NCBI RefSeq assembly: GCF_008831235.1
Contig: NZ_WBKF01000001.1
Span: 372,001-436,000, forward strand
Reading direction: 5' to 3'
DNA from: Pseudoclavibacter sp. CFCC 11306
GTDB lineage: Bacteria; Actinomycetota; Actinomycetes; Actinomycetales; Microbacteriaceae
DNA length: 64,000 nt
Part shown: piece after piece, positions 33,918-42,642 of the stretch
Numbering within the stretch: position 1 is the stretch's first letter
Layout of the letters: each line of letters begins with the position of its first letter
Made by a program: the position numbers and the translations under genes
The notes under the pieces: model-generated
Databases searched by the model: none
Seen by the model: the letters and a program-made list of their open reading frames with translations, nothing else
Told to the model about the DNA's origin: nothing

Positions 33918-35600
33918 ATGGACAACGAGCTTCCAGCCGGAGAGCGGACCCGCGGGTACCGCTTTCTCGAGATGCTTCCTGCACTGTTGAGCTATGGCAC
34001 CCTGCTCGGTTTGGTGGTCATCTCGTTCTTCAGCCCCGTCGTCGCAGCGTGCGGTCTGCTCGTCATCGTGCTCATGATGCTGTTCAAAGCCGTGCGTTCG
34101 GGTACCGAGATGATGATCGGCAACGCCCGCATGGAATCGGCCGAAGACGTGGACTGGGCGCAGCGCCTCGCACTGCTCGAGCGGCCCGAGGCTGCAGTCA
34201 TCGACGAGCCGCGCGGTGCCTTCCAGCTGCGTCGTCACCAGCGCAACCTCGCTGCGGCGGCTGCCAATCCCGGGCTCTTCCCCAAGCCCTCGCAGCTGCG
34301 CAACGCCGTCATCGTGGCGGCCTACAACGAGCCTTATGAGGTCATCGCACCCACGTTCCAGGCGCTGGCAGACACCACGTATGACAACGACCGTCTCATC
34401 GTGCTCTTCGCGTACGAAGAGCGAGGCGGCCAAGGCATGGAGCTCACCGCGAAGCGCGTGCAGCGCGAATTCGGCGATCGATTCGGTCACTTCGAACTGG
34501 TGCGCCACCCCGCCGAGCTGCTGCCTGGTGAAATGGCGGGCAAAGGCGCGAACATCACGTTCGCGGGTCGCCGCCTGCAGCAGATCGTCGATGAGAGCGG
34601 GCTCGAGTACTCCGACGTCGTCGTGACCACTCTGGACTGCGACAACGTGCCGTTCCCCTCGTACTTCGACTACGTAAGCTACGAGTACATCGTGCATCCC
34701 GAGCGCAAACGGATGTCGTTCCAGCCGATCTCGCTGTTCTTGGGCAACATCTGGGATGCTCCTGCGCCGAGTCGCGTCATCGCCAACGGCAACACGTTCT
34801 GGAACCTGATCAGCTCGATGCGTCCGCTCTCTCTGCGCAACTTCGCCTCGCACTCACAGCCCCTCGACGCTCTCGTCGAGATGGACTTTTGGAGTACGCG
34901 CACGATCGTCGAGGACGGCCACCAGTACTGGCGCAGCTACTTCCACTTCAACGGCGACTACAAGGTCATCAGCATTCACGTGCCGATCTATCAGGACGCC
35001 GTGCTGACCGAGACGTATGGCCGCACCATCAAGGCGCAGTTCAAGCAGCTGAAGCGCTGGTCGTACGGTGCCTCTGACGTTCCCTATGTTGGCGTGCGCG
35101 TCTTCGGGCGCACCGCCGGCACTCCGCTGCTCAAAGACATGGTTCGGTTCGTTCAGCTGCTCGACAGTCATGTCAGCCTCGCCTGCATCGCTCCCCTGAT
35201 CGCGTTCGGCGCGTGGATTCCCTTCGTCATGAGCATGCGTGCCGAATTCATGGACACCTTGGTGCTCAAGCTCCCGTTCATCGTCGGAACCGTGCAGCAG
35301 GTCGCCCTGCTGGGCATTCTGCTGATGATGTGGCTGGGCTTCAATATGCTGCCGAAGCGGCCTGCTCGGTACGGCCGCATGCGTTCGTTCGGGATGATTC
35401 TGCAGTGGGTGCTGATGCCGGTGACCGGCATCGTCTTCAACTCGCTGTCGGCGCTCACTTCGCAGACACAGCTGCTGTTGGGGCATTACCGCGAATCGTT
35501 CGATGTGACCGAGAAGGCGACCCACGCATCCATGGCGACGCATGCCGCGCCGCAGACGCAGTCGATTGACATCTCGAAGATCACCGCGCGCGCCGCCTGA
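33918..35600 (+). CDS. processive family 2 glycosyltransferase, membrane-bound
   Basis: A 560-residue inner-membrane glycosyltransferase of the cellulose-synthase/hyaluronan-synthase type. Two or more helices at residues 20-58 are followed by a cytoplasmic GT-A domain: VAAYNEPYEV, TTLDCDNVPFP (DxD, nucleotide-sugar binding), TRTIVEDGHQYWRS (catalytic base Asp in the ED motif) and FKQLKRWSYG (the QxxRW motif of processive enzymes). Three to four helices follow (about 410-520). It probably makes and extrudes a polysaccharide; the donor sugar is unknown. No PilZ domain is seen. GAGAGGA precedes the ATG. A ParA-like gene follows 40 bases downstream. Confidence 0.87.
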   Translation: MDNELPAGERTRGYRFLEMLPALLSYGTLLGLVVISFFSPVVAACGLLVIVLMMLFKAVRSGTEMMIGNARMESAEDVDWAQRLALLERPEAAVIDEPRGAFQLRRHQRNLAAAAANPGLFPKPSQLRNAVIVAAYNEPYEVIAPTFQALADTTYDNDRLIVLFAYEERGGQGMELTAKRVQREFGDRFGHFELVRHPAELLPGEMAGKGANITFAGRRLQQIVDESGLEYSDVVVTTLDCDNVPFPSYFDYVSYEYIVHPERKRMSFQPISLFLGNIWDAPAPSRVIANGNTFWNLISSMRPLSLRNFASHSQPLDALVEMDFWSTRTIVEDGHQYWRSYFHFNGDYKVISIHVPIYQDAVLTETYGRTIKAQFKQLKRWSYGASDVPYVGVRVFGRTAGTPLLKDMVRFVQLLDSHVSLACIAPLIAFGAWIPFVMSMRAEFMDTLVLKLPFIVGTVQQVALLGILLMMWLGFNMLPKRPARYGRMRSFGMILQWVLMPVTGIVFNSLSALTSQTQLLLGHYRESFDVTEKATHASMATHAAPQTQSIDISKITARAA

Positions 35601-35640
35601 CAGAGGTTCTCGTTCACTTCACGACACTAAGATGTGCCGC

Positions 35641-36384
35641 ATGAAGACGATTGCGGTGTACAGCACCAAAGGCGGCGTGGGCAAGACGACCACTGCGGTC
35701 AACCTCGCATGGCTCGCCAGCCAGCAGGGACGCGTGCTGCTCTGGGATCTCGACCCCCAGGGCGCCACGACGTATCTGCTCTCGGTCAAACCGAAGGTCA
35801 AAGGCGGCGTCGACCGGCTCATCCGCGGAGACGGAGACGTCGCCAAGAGCATCCGGCAGACCGACTATCCACAGTTGGACGTGCTGCCCGCAGACGAATC
35901 GTATCGCGACCTCGACCTGCATCTGGAAGACGCGAAGAAGTCGACCAGCAGGGTGCATCGAGTGCTCAAACGCCTGAGCGAGAGCTACGACACCGTCATT
36001 CTCGACTCTCCGCCAGGGGCCTCGCTGGTCGCCCGTAACGTGATCGATGCGGCGGATGCGATCGTTGTTCCCCTGGTTCCCGCGGCGCTGTCGTTGCGTG
36101 CGTTCGATCAGGTCGCCGACTTGGTGCAGACGCAGGATGCACGGACTCCGGTCATCGGATTCTTCTCGATGGCCGATCGTCGGCGCAAGGCACAGGCCAC
36201 CGCCGTCGAAGAGCTCCCCGGTCTCGACCCGCGCATCGTGCCGGTGGTGGTGCCATCGACGTCGGTGGTGGAACAGATGGGACTGCGCCGTGCACCTGTC
36301 GCGACGTTCGCGCCGCACTCCCCCGCTGCAAAGGCCTACAGCGACCTCTGGGCGGCGGTCGAAGGCATCGTTTCTCAGCACTGA
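35641..36384 (+). CDS. orphan ParA/MinD-family ATPase
   Basis: A 247-residue P-loop ATPase with the deviant Walker A motif STKGGVGKTTTAV at residues 7-19, Walker A' LLWDLDPQGATT (about 37-48) and Walker B VILDSPPG (about 118-125). There is no ParB gene or helix-turn-helix N-terminal extension, so it is not a standard chromosome-partition ParA. It directly follows a processive polysaccharide glycosyltransferase, which recalls BcsQ, the ParA-like partner that positions cellulose synthase in Enterobacteria; a role in localising the glycosyltransferase is an inference from that. The start ATG 35641 is preceded by TAAGAT at seven bases, suggesting its own leaderless promoter. Confidence 0.85.
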   Translation: MKTIAVYSTKGGVGKTTTAVNLAWLASQQGRVLLWDLDPQGATTYLLSVKPKVKGGVDRLIRGDGDVAKSIRQTDYPQLDVLPADESYRDLDLHLEDAKKSTSRVHRVLKRLSESYDTVILDSPPGASLVARNVIDAADAIVVPLVPAALSLRAFDQVADLVQTQDARTPVIGFFSMADRRRKAQATAVEELPGLDPRIVPVVVPSTSVVEQMGLRRAPVATFAPHSPAAKAYSDLWAAVEGIVSQH

Positions 36385-36539
36385 ACCCGTGGCACTCCGC
36401 GGATGATACGTGATCGAAACATCCTGTTGGTTACGATAAGGAGTCAGTTTTGCGGAGTCTGCGCATACTCGTGCACGACTCTGCCCGTCACTCTGCGCGC
36501 ACGAAGGTGTGCGCAGCCGAAGAGATGAGGCACAAGCCC

Positions 36540-37319
36540 ATGAGAACACGTTCGAAGTTCGTCGCCGCAGTCGCACTGGCCGCAGTCGGCGGTCTCGCCC
36601 TGAGCGGATGCACCAGCACCGCAGGCGACTCCAAACTCATCGACAGCGCGTCGCTCACTGCCTGCTCCGAGGCGCAGTACCCGCCTTTCGAGCGCCCGGA
36701 GGGCGACAAGATCGTCGGCATCGACGCCGACATCTCGTCGGAGATCGCGAAAGACCTCGGCGTCGACCTCAAACAGGTGAACACCGCCTTCGAAGGTCTG
36801 CAGTCCGGGCAGGATCTCGACAACAAGAAGTGCGACATCGCGATCAGCGCCATCACGATCAACGACGAGCGCAAGACCAAGATGGACTTCTCTGAGCCCT
36901 ACTTCCACGACGACCTTGCCGTCGTCGTGCCGAAGGGAAGCTCGGTGACCTCGGCAGATCAGGCGCTCGACGGCACGCACACCATTGCCGTGCAGGATGC
37001 CACAACGGGTCAGGAGTATGTGACCGGCAAGGGTCTGCAGCCGCAGGGGTTCGAAGACGCCACGCTGGCGGCGACACAGGTCAGCAACGGGTCGCTCGAC
37101 GTGCTCATCGATCAGGTGGCGCCGGCCAGCGAGCACTTGAAGAACTTCGACAACCTGCAGATGGTCGCCACCATTCCGACCGGTGAGTCGTATGGCATCG
37201 CCGTGCGCAAGGGCAACAGCGAGCTGCTCGACTCGGTGAACAAGACGCTCAAGCGCATTCAGGGCGACGGAACGCTGCAGTCGATCTTCGACAAGTACGG
37301 TGTGAAGGCGACTGCCTGA
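36540..37319 (+). CDS. amino-acid ABC transporter substrate-binding lipoprotein
   Basis: A 259-residue periplasmic-binding-type lipoprotein of the SBP_bac_3 family, which captures polar amino acids outside the membrane. The signal peptide ends in a lipobox, GGLALSGCTS. Family features: EAQYPPFERPEGDKIVGIDAD, ISAITINDERKTKMDFSEPY, and LDVLIDQVAP. Two extra Cys (in LTACSEAQ and NKKCDIAI) may form a disulfide. The ligand cannot be read from sequence; glutamate/glutamine or a basic amino acid are possible. It is the first gene of an operon with permease and ATPase. The 155-base gap before it holds TACGAT (36432-36437) as a possible -10 and a leader hairpin (36494-36515). Confidence 0.92.
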   Translation: MRTRSKFVAAVALAAVGGLALSGCTSTAGDSKLIDSASLTACSEAQYPPFERPEGDKIVGIDADISSEIAKDLGVDLKQVNTAFEGLQSGQDLDNKKCDIAISAITINDERKTKMDFSEPYFHDDLAVVVPKGSSVTSADQALDGTHTIAVQDATTGQEYVTGKGLQPQGFEDATLAATQVSNGSLDVLIDQVAPASEHLKNFDNLQMVATIPTGESYGIAVRKGNSELLDSVNKTLKRIQGDGTLQSIFDKYGVKATA

Positions 37320-37328
37320 TCTGTGCCC

Positions 37329-37366
37329 GATGGGTGTGCGACACGATGATGTGTCGCACACCCATC
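37329..37366 (+). terminator. strong hairpin between binding-protein and permease genes
   Basis: GATGGGTGTGCGACAC and its exact complement are separated by GATGAT: a perfect 16-base stem with a six-base loop and no T-run. It probably protects the upstream mRNA or causes partial termination, which would give more binding protein than permease. Confidence 0.7.
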
Positions 37367-37423
37367 TCGGCCACGTAACGATATCAGCGTGATCAGACGC
37401 TGAAAGAGAGCGACAGGCAAGGT

Positions 37424-38227
37424 ATGTCTCCCGCAAAACGAGCGCGGATCTCGCGCGGCATTCAGTACGCTGTGCTGGTGGTGGTCGTCGTCGTGCTGGC
37501 GGTCGTCACTGACTGGCCGAAGTTCCTCAGCACGTTCTTCAACCCCGCGGTGGCTGCGGCGCAGTTTCCCCAAGTCATCAGCGTCGCGCTGCTGAACACG
37601 CTGATCTATACGCTCATCTCGTTCTGGTTCGGCGTGCTGGGTGGTGCGGTGCTCGCCCTCATGAGGATGTCATCGGTCGCGCCGTATCGCTGGTTCGCGT
37701 CGGTCTACATCGAGCTGTTCCGCGGTCTGCCGGCCCTGCTGGTCTTCATCGCCTTCGGCTACGGCATTCCGAGTGCATTCTCGATCAATCTGAACATCTA
37801 TGTGACCGTCATGCTCTCGCTGGGCATGGTCTCGGCGGCGTACATCGCCGAGACGTTCCGCGCCGGCCTGCAGGCCGTTCCTCCGGGCCAGCTCGAGGCC
37901 GCCAGGTCGCTGGGCATGTCACAGTCGCGTGCGATGATCTCGATCGTGTTTCCGCAGGCGTTCCGCATGGTGCTGCCCCCGCTGACCAATGAGCTGATCC
38001 TGCTCACGAAAGACACCTCGCTCGTCTACCTGCTTGGCCTCTCTCTGGGACAGTACGAACTCAGCAAGTTCGGCCGACAAGCGCTGACGGCCCCGGACGC
38101 TGGCCTGACTCCGCTGGTCATCGCCGGCGCCTGCTATCTCATCATCACGCTGCCGCTCAGCTGGCTGGCCCGCCGATTCGAGCTGCAGACGACGAGAAAG
38201 AGCTTCAAGACGAAGGCGGCGAAATGA
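37424..38227 (+). CDS. amino-acid ABC transporter permease
   Basis: A 267-residue inner-membrane permease of the HisM/GlnP family with about five helices. The EAA loop that contacts the ATPase is clear: [20 protein letters not shown] near residues 165-184. The N-terminus is basic, followed by a first helix ([17 protein letters not shown]). It stands between the binding-protein gene and the ATPase gene; its stop overlaps the start of the ATPase gene by four bases (ATGA). As the only permease in the operon it should form a homodimer. Confidence 0.95.
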   Translation: MSPAKRARISRGIQYAVLVVVVVVLAVVTDWPKFLSTFFNPAVAAAQFPQVISVALLNTLIYTLISFWFGVLGGAVLALMRMSSVAPYRWFASVYIELFRGLPALLVFIAFGYGIPSAFSINLNIYVTVMLSLGMVSAAYIAETFRAGLQAVPPGQLEAARSLGMSQSRAMISIVFPQAFRMVLPPLTNELILLTKDTSLVYLLGLSLGQYELSKFGRQALTAPDAGLTPLVIAGACYLIITLPLSWLARRFELQTTRKSFKTKAAK

Positions 38228-38982
38228 GCGCGATCAGCATTCACGGCATCACGAAGTCGTTCGGTGACAACCAGGTGCTCAAAGGCATCGATCTGACGGT
38301 CGAGCCGGGTCAGGTCGTCTGCCTGATCGGCCCCTCGGGCTCGGGCAAGTCGACCGTGCTGCGCTGCGTCAACATGCTCGAGACACCCGACGAGGGTGTG
38401 ATCGAGGTGGACGGAGACACGATCACCGATCCTGACGTCGACATCGATCGGGTGCGCCAGGGAATCGGTCTGGTGTTTCAGCAGTTCAATCTGTTTCCTC
38501 ACCTCACGGTGCTGAGGAACTGCATGATCTCTCAGGTGAAGGTACTCGGGCGGTCGAAGGCCGAGGCGGAGCGTATCGCTCTCGAGAACCTCGCGAAGGT
38601 CGGCCTGGCCGATCGAGGCGACGCTCTGCCCGCTCAGCTCTCCGGAGGGCAGCAGCAGCGCGTGGCAATCGCCCGCGCACTGAGCATGAACCCGAAGCTG
38701 ATGCTCTTCGACGAGCCGACCAGTGCACTCGACCCCGAGCTTGTCGGCGACGTGCTCGCCGTCATGCGGGAGCTCGCAGGTGCCGGCATGACCATGCTCG
38801 TCGTAACCCACGAGATGGCCTTCGCGCGTGACGTCGCCGACGTCGTCGCGTTCATGGACGACGGCGTGATCGTCGAGCACGGACCTGCCGAGCAGGTCAT
38901 CACCGCGCCACAGCACCCCCGCACACGCCAGTTCCTTGAACGAGTGCTGCACCCGACCGAGGTGAGTCTCGATCAGTCATGA
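38224..38982 (+). CDS. amino-acid ABC transporter ATP-binding protein
   Basis: A 252-residue ATPase of the GlnQ/HisP type that powers uptake of the amino acid bound by the upstream lipoprotein. Walker A is GPSGSGKST (about residues 37-45), the Q-loop [12 protein letters not shown], the signature [15 protein letters not shown], Walker [15 protein letters not shown] and the H-loop VTHEMAFA. It overlaps the permease gene by ATGA and the downstream thioesterase gene by another ATGA, so all are translationally coupled. Confidence 0.96.
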   Translation: MSAISIHGITKSFGDNQVLKGIDLTVEPGQVVCLIGPSGSGKSTVLRCVNMLETPDEGVIEVDGDTITDPDVDIDRVRQGIGLVFQQFNLFPHLTVLRNCMISQVKVLGRSKAEAERIALENLAKVGLADRGDALPAQLSGGQQQRVAIARALSMNPKLMLFDEPTSALDPELVGDVLAVMRELAGAGMTMLVVTHEMAFARDVADVVAFMDDGVIVEHGPAEQVITAPQHPRTRQFLERVLHPTEVSLDQS

Positions 38983-39434
38983 GTCGTCGCCTGCACCTGA
39001 GTGTGCCGCTGCGCTGGAGCGATGCCGATGCCTATGGGCACATCAACAACGTCGCCGTGCTCGCTCTGGTCGAGCAGGCGCGTGTGCTGTTCTTCGCCCA
39101 GGCGGAGTGCGACGACGAGACGCTGCCTCGTCTCGACGGCGAGAATCTCGGCCGCAGCCCCATCTTTCTGACCGGTCAGCGCATCGAGTATCGGCTGCCG
39201 CTGCGCCTTGAGCTCGAACCGGTGCGCATCGATATGTGGGTAAGCCACATCGGCGCAGCCGACTGCGAGCTGAGCTATCAGATCAGGCAGCAGGCAGAAT
39301 CCCCCATCGCAGCCGTCGGGCTGAACGGGCTGGTGTTCATGAACCCAGAGACGGGTCACCCTCGTCGTCTCACCGGAGGCGAGCGACAGGTGCTCACGAG
39401 CCTGCTCGGAGAGCAGGTTCGGCTGCGCCGCTGA
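38979..39434 (+). CDS. 4HBT-type thioesterase
   Basis: A 151-residue hotdog-fold acyl-CoA thioesterase. The N-terminal signature [25 protein letters not shown] contains the conserved Asp and the HINN segment of the 4-hydroxybenzoyl-CoA thioesterase family. The rest shows the usual beta strands ([17 protein letters not shown] and so on). The substrate is unknown. It is coupled by ATGA to the ABC transporter ATPase gene, although no functional link between the two is evident; in related actinomycetes thioesterases also often share operons with unrelated genes. Confidence 0.88.
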   Translation: MSRRLHLSVPLRWSDADAYGHINNVAVLALVEQARVLFFAQAECDDETLPRLDGENLGRSPIFLTGQRIEYRLPLRLELEPVRIDMWVSHIGAADCELSYQIRQQAESPIAAVGLNGLVFMNPETGHPRRLTGGERQVLTSLLGEQVRLRR

Positions 39435-39651
39435 CGTGCCTCGCCGACGGTGTCTGTGCGCACCGGAGCCCGCACGAGCAACGGCGAGCTCACCTGTCGC
39501 ACACGTGACGTGGTGCCACCGTCGGATGCGCGAATGGACATACCTGCGGTCATCGCGCAAGATAGTCATCAAGGGGCTGTATCCAGACGTACCGCAATAC
39601 CTGCAGAGCCGCAGGCTCGCGCTGTACGTCCTGACAGCGACTGGGGGCTGC

Positions 39652-42642
39652 GTGAGAACGCCGAACACACTCTTCACACCATGCGACGTCGATTCCGTGC
39701 TGGCATCACTGCAGGCGACGTCGATTCCGCGGTCTGCATCGGGGACGAACGCCGTCGGCGCGCATGGTGTGGTGCTCGACGCAGACGGAGACACTGCACG
39801 AGGGCAGCTGATTCTCTCGCTGGTACTCGATGCTCTGCCCGACGATCAGCGTCTCGTGCACGTTCGTTCGATCGGTGCTGCGGAGTCTGCGGCAAGCGTC
39901 GCTGCTCGAATCGCGGCCGATACGCCTGTGAGCGGCCTGACCGCTGCCGAGCTCGGCCGGAGCATGGCCGATGCGCTGCGGCGGGCGGCCGACGGGCGTA
40001 CCACCATTCTGGCCGTCGACGATCTCAGATCGCTGAATGCCGATGTGCTCGATCTGATGGCCGAGGCGGCTCGCGCCTGCGACGGCTCGGTTCGTCTGCT
40101 GGCAGTCTCGACGAATGGGGATGTTCCGCCTGCGTTGGCAGGAGTGCATCGGCTGCGACTGGAACCGCTGACATCGCGGGAGCAGCTGCTCCTGGCGCGC
40201 AGACACGGGGTTCGAGCGGATCCGGCCGTCGTGCAGATCGTCGGGCATCTCAGCGACGGCGATGCCGACTCCATGCTTCGACTCTTCGAACAGGTCGACA
40301 GTGCACAGCTGCAGGGCACCAGGTCGCTGGCGAGGATCGAGCGCTTCTTCGCTGAGAGCCCCGAACGGCAGCCGCCCTGTGATGTTTCCTCAGACAGCGC
40401 GCTTTCCTCCCCTGTCTCCGAGACCGGCATTGCGCCTTGCGACGTCGTTCGCCTGCTGAGCTGCTCGCGCTATCTGCCGGTCGCACTGATCAGCGCTCTG
40501 CAGCCAGGAGGATGGCCTGCGGTTCAGGAGCTCATCTCGAAGCGGGTGGTCTCGATCGCCGGCGACGTCGTGTCGCTCGTGAGTCAGCGGCTGCGCGCCG
40601 AGACGTACTGGGGTCTGACCGCGGATGAGCGTCAGGAAATGCTGCAGCATCTGGCAGCGGCGACGGCTGACGGTCCGGAGTTGCTGCATCTCTGGTTCCT
40701 GCTGCGCAGCTCGGAAGAGGCCGCTGACTCCATTTCTGTGTCACATCGCCTGATCGCCAGCCTTCCCGGAGCTCTGGCAGCGGTGGTCGACGGGCCTGCA
40801 GCCGAGGTGCAGGTCGTCCAAGTGCTCGAGGTCATGGAGCATGTGGCCGATCTCGTGCACACTGACGATTCGCTCGTGGACGACTGGCTGAAGGCACTGC
40901 GGCTCTTGGGCGCACGAGGCTTCGCCGCGCTCGCGCGCCGATATCTGCGCATGGTCCCGACGACGCTGGCCGATCCGCAGACTTCGGTCACGAGAGCCCA
41001 TCTCGATCTCAAGCTCGAACTGTTGGAAGACGGACGCATCGATCTCTCGAACGTCTATGCGACTGTGCATCTCTACGGCGAACTCGCGCCAGCTGCGACA
41101 CTGAACATGCTCGCCGAGCTCACTGCACGGTCACTTCTGCTCTGTCACGTACGCGACGCGCGGCAGCTGGTGCAGCTTGCCGATCAGCTCCCCCAGACCG
41201 ACACCGTCGCAGCACGTATTCTGCAGCGCGCTCGGTCGCTCATTGCGCAGCTGACGCTGCAAGACGCTGCGGCAGCGGGCGAGCCGGCAACGACGTCAGG
41301 AGTGCCCGCAGCATCCCCCGAAGCACCGGCGTCGTTGCGCCAGACGACTGGGAGGACTTTGTCTGCCGCATCCGTCTCTTCGACGACGTCTGCACGCCAG
41401 ACGAACCAGGTCGGGAAGCAGACGACCACACAGACTGCTGCCGACCGTGCGCGGCCACGCCTCAGCCGACGACGTACGCTCAGCGTCCTGGAGCTGCTGC
41501 TGCAGGCTCAGGGGCATCGCCTGGCGGAACGCTGGCAGCAGGCGCGGGAGACCTGCGCTCTGGCTCTCGAGACCGCAGACGGCCTGCGTCTGCACGTCGA
41601 ATCGACGCTCTACCTGCTGGTCGAGATCGAAGTCGCGGCAGGCTGCCTCTCGGCCATGCGATCGACGTTCCAACGGCTCGAGAGACATGCGACCTCTCGA
41701 CTGCGCAGCCTGCAGCACACATGGGCCGCAGCGTGGGTGGCATTGTCGCTGGGAGACTCGGCTCATGCCAGACGTCTGCTCAACGAGACGATCGACCCGG
41801 CCCCAGCGCCCGGCAGCTCGGTGCAGCTCGCGCGGATTCAGGCGCTGTTGGGCAAGCTGCTGCTCGCTCACGATCCTCGCAAGGCCCTGCGGCTGCTGCA
41901 GAGCGCACGCGCATCGACGGTTGAGATCGCGCTGCCGAGCGTGATGCGCCTGCACGGCGACGTGATCGAAGCGGCTCTTCAATGTGGCAGAACCGCGGCC
42001 GCGCAGGATGCCCTGTCGGAGCTCGTCATCGCAGAAGCGCGCTCACCGCAGCGATGGACGTCGCTGACGATTGACCATGCCGCCGCAGATCTCGAAGCGC
42101 TCGGCGTCGACGTCAGCGGCATCTGCCCGGTCGCCCCCACTGCGGGAGAGCAGTGGCAGATCGCCTTGGCCCCACGGCACAAGGCCGCCGGGCAGCTGGA
42201 GTGTGCGACGACAGCTGTGGGCTACGCGCGCTGGCTCTTCATGATCGGCGACGCGAACGCCGGACATCAGGCGATCGAATACGCGGTCACCGCGTTCGAA
42301 CAGGCAGGGGTCGTCACCGACGAGAAAACGGTGGCACGGGACGTGCTCGCCAGCGCTCGGCTGATCCGTGAGGCAGAGCCCGAGACCGAGGGGTTCCTGA
42401 TCAGACAGCGCGAGACGTCCTCTGTCGGGCTCTCGAGGCTGGATGACGAACAACGCCGGATCGTGGAGTACGTGCGAGCCGGGCTGCGCACGAAGGACAT
42501 CGCTCAACGCCTCTTTCTGTCGGTGCGCAGCGTCGAGCTTCGACTCACGGCGATCTACCGCACGCTGGGCGTGCGTTCGCGCCGCGAGCTGCTCACACTT
42601 CTGAGCGAACAGCCGTCGGGTCACGACGGCTCCTCGGTGTGA
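39652..42642 (+). CDS. large LuxR-family transcriptional regulator (LAL/MalT-like)
   Basis: A protein of about 996 residues ending in a LuxR-type helix-turn-helix (DDEQRRIVEYVRAGLRTKDI, then RLFLSVRSVELRLTAIYRTL and GVRSR) in the last 65 residues. The N-terminal 300 residues resemble the STAND ATPase domain of MalT/LAL regulators, with a Walker-B-like TTILAVDDLRSL, but where a P-loop should be there is DADGDTARGQL, with no GKT/S. The middle (about 380-900) is helical, TPR-like, interrupted by a Ser/Thr/Ala-rich linker near 545-600. The start GTG 39652 has GGGGG upstream; the frame is open to 39436. The target is unknown; its end overlaps the convergent glycosyltransferase gene by 50 bases. 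Confidence 0.8.
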   Translation: MRTPNTLFTPCDVDSVLASLQATSIPRSASGTNAVGAHGVVLDADGDTARGQLILSLVLDALPDDQRLVHVRSIGAAESAASVAARIAADTPVSGLTAAELGRSMADALRRAADGRTTILAVDDLRSLNADVLDLMAEAARACDGSVRLLAVSTNGDVPPALAGVHRLRLEPLTSREQLLLARRHGVRADPAVVQIVGHLSDGDADSMLRLFEQVDSAQLQGTRSLARIERFFAESPERQPPCDVSSDSALSSPVSETGIAPCDVVRLLSCSRYLPVALISALQPGGWPAVQELISKRVVSIAGDVVSLVSQRLRAETYWGLTADERQEMLQHLAAATADGPELLHLWFLLRSSEEAADSISVSHRLIASLPGALAAVVDGPAAEVQVVQVLEVMEHVADLVHTDDSLVDDWLKALRLLGARGFAALARRYLRMVPTTLADPQTSVTRAHLDLKLELLEDGRIDLSNVYATVHLYGELAPAATLNMLAELTARSLLLCHVRDARQLVQLADQLPQTDTVAARILQRARSLIAQLTLQDAAAAGEPATTSGVPAASPEAPASLRQTTGRTLSAASVSSTTSARQTNQVGKQTTTQTAADRARPRLSRRRTLSVLELLLQAQGHRLAERWQQARETCALALETADGLRLHVESTLYLLVEIEVAAGCLSAMRSTFQRLERHATSRLRSLQHTWAAAWVALSLGDSAHARRLLNETIDPAPAPGSSVQLARIQALLGKLLLAHDPRKALRLLQSARASTVEIALPSVMRLHGDVIEAALQCGRTAAAQDALSELVIAEARSPQRWTSLTIDHAAADLEALGVDVSGICPVAPTAGEQWQIALAPRHKAAGQLECATTAVGYARWLFMIGDANAGHQAIEYAVTAFEQAGVVTDEKTVARDVLASARLIREAEPETEGFLIRQRETSSVGLSRLDDEQRRIVEYVRAGLRTKDIAQRLFLSVRSVELRLTAIYRTLGVRSRRELLTLLSEQPSGHDGSSV

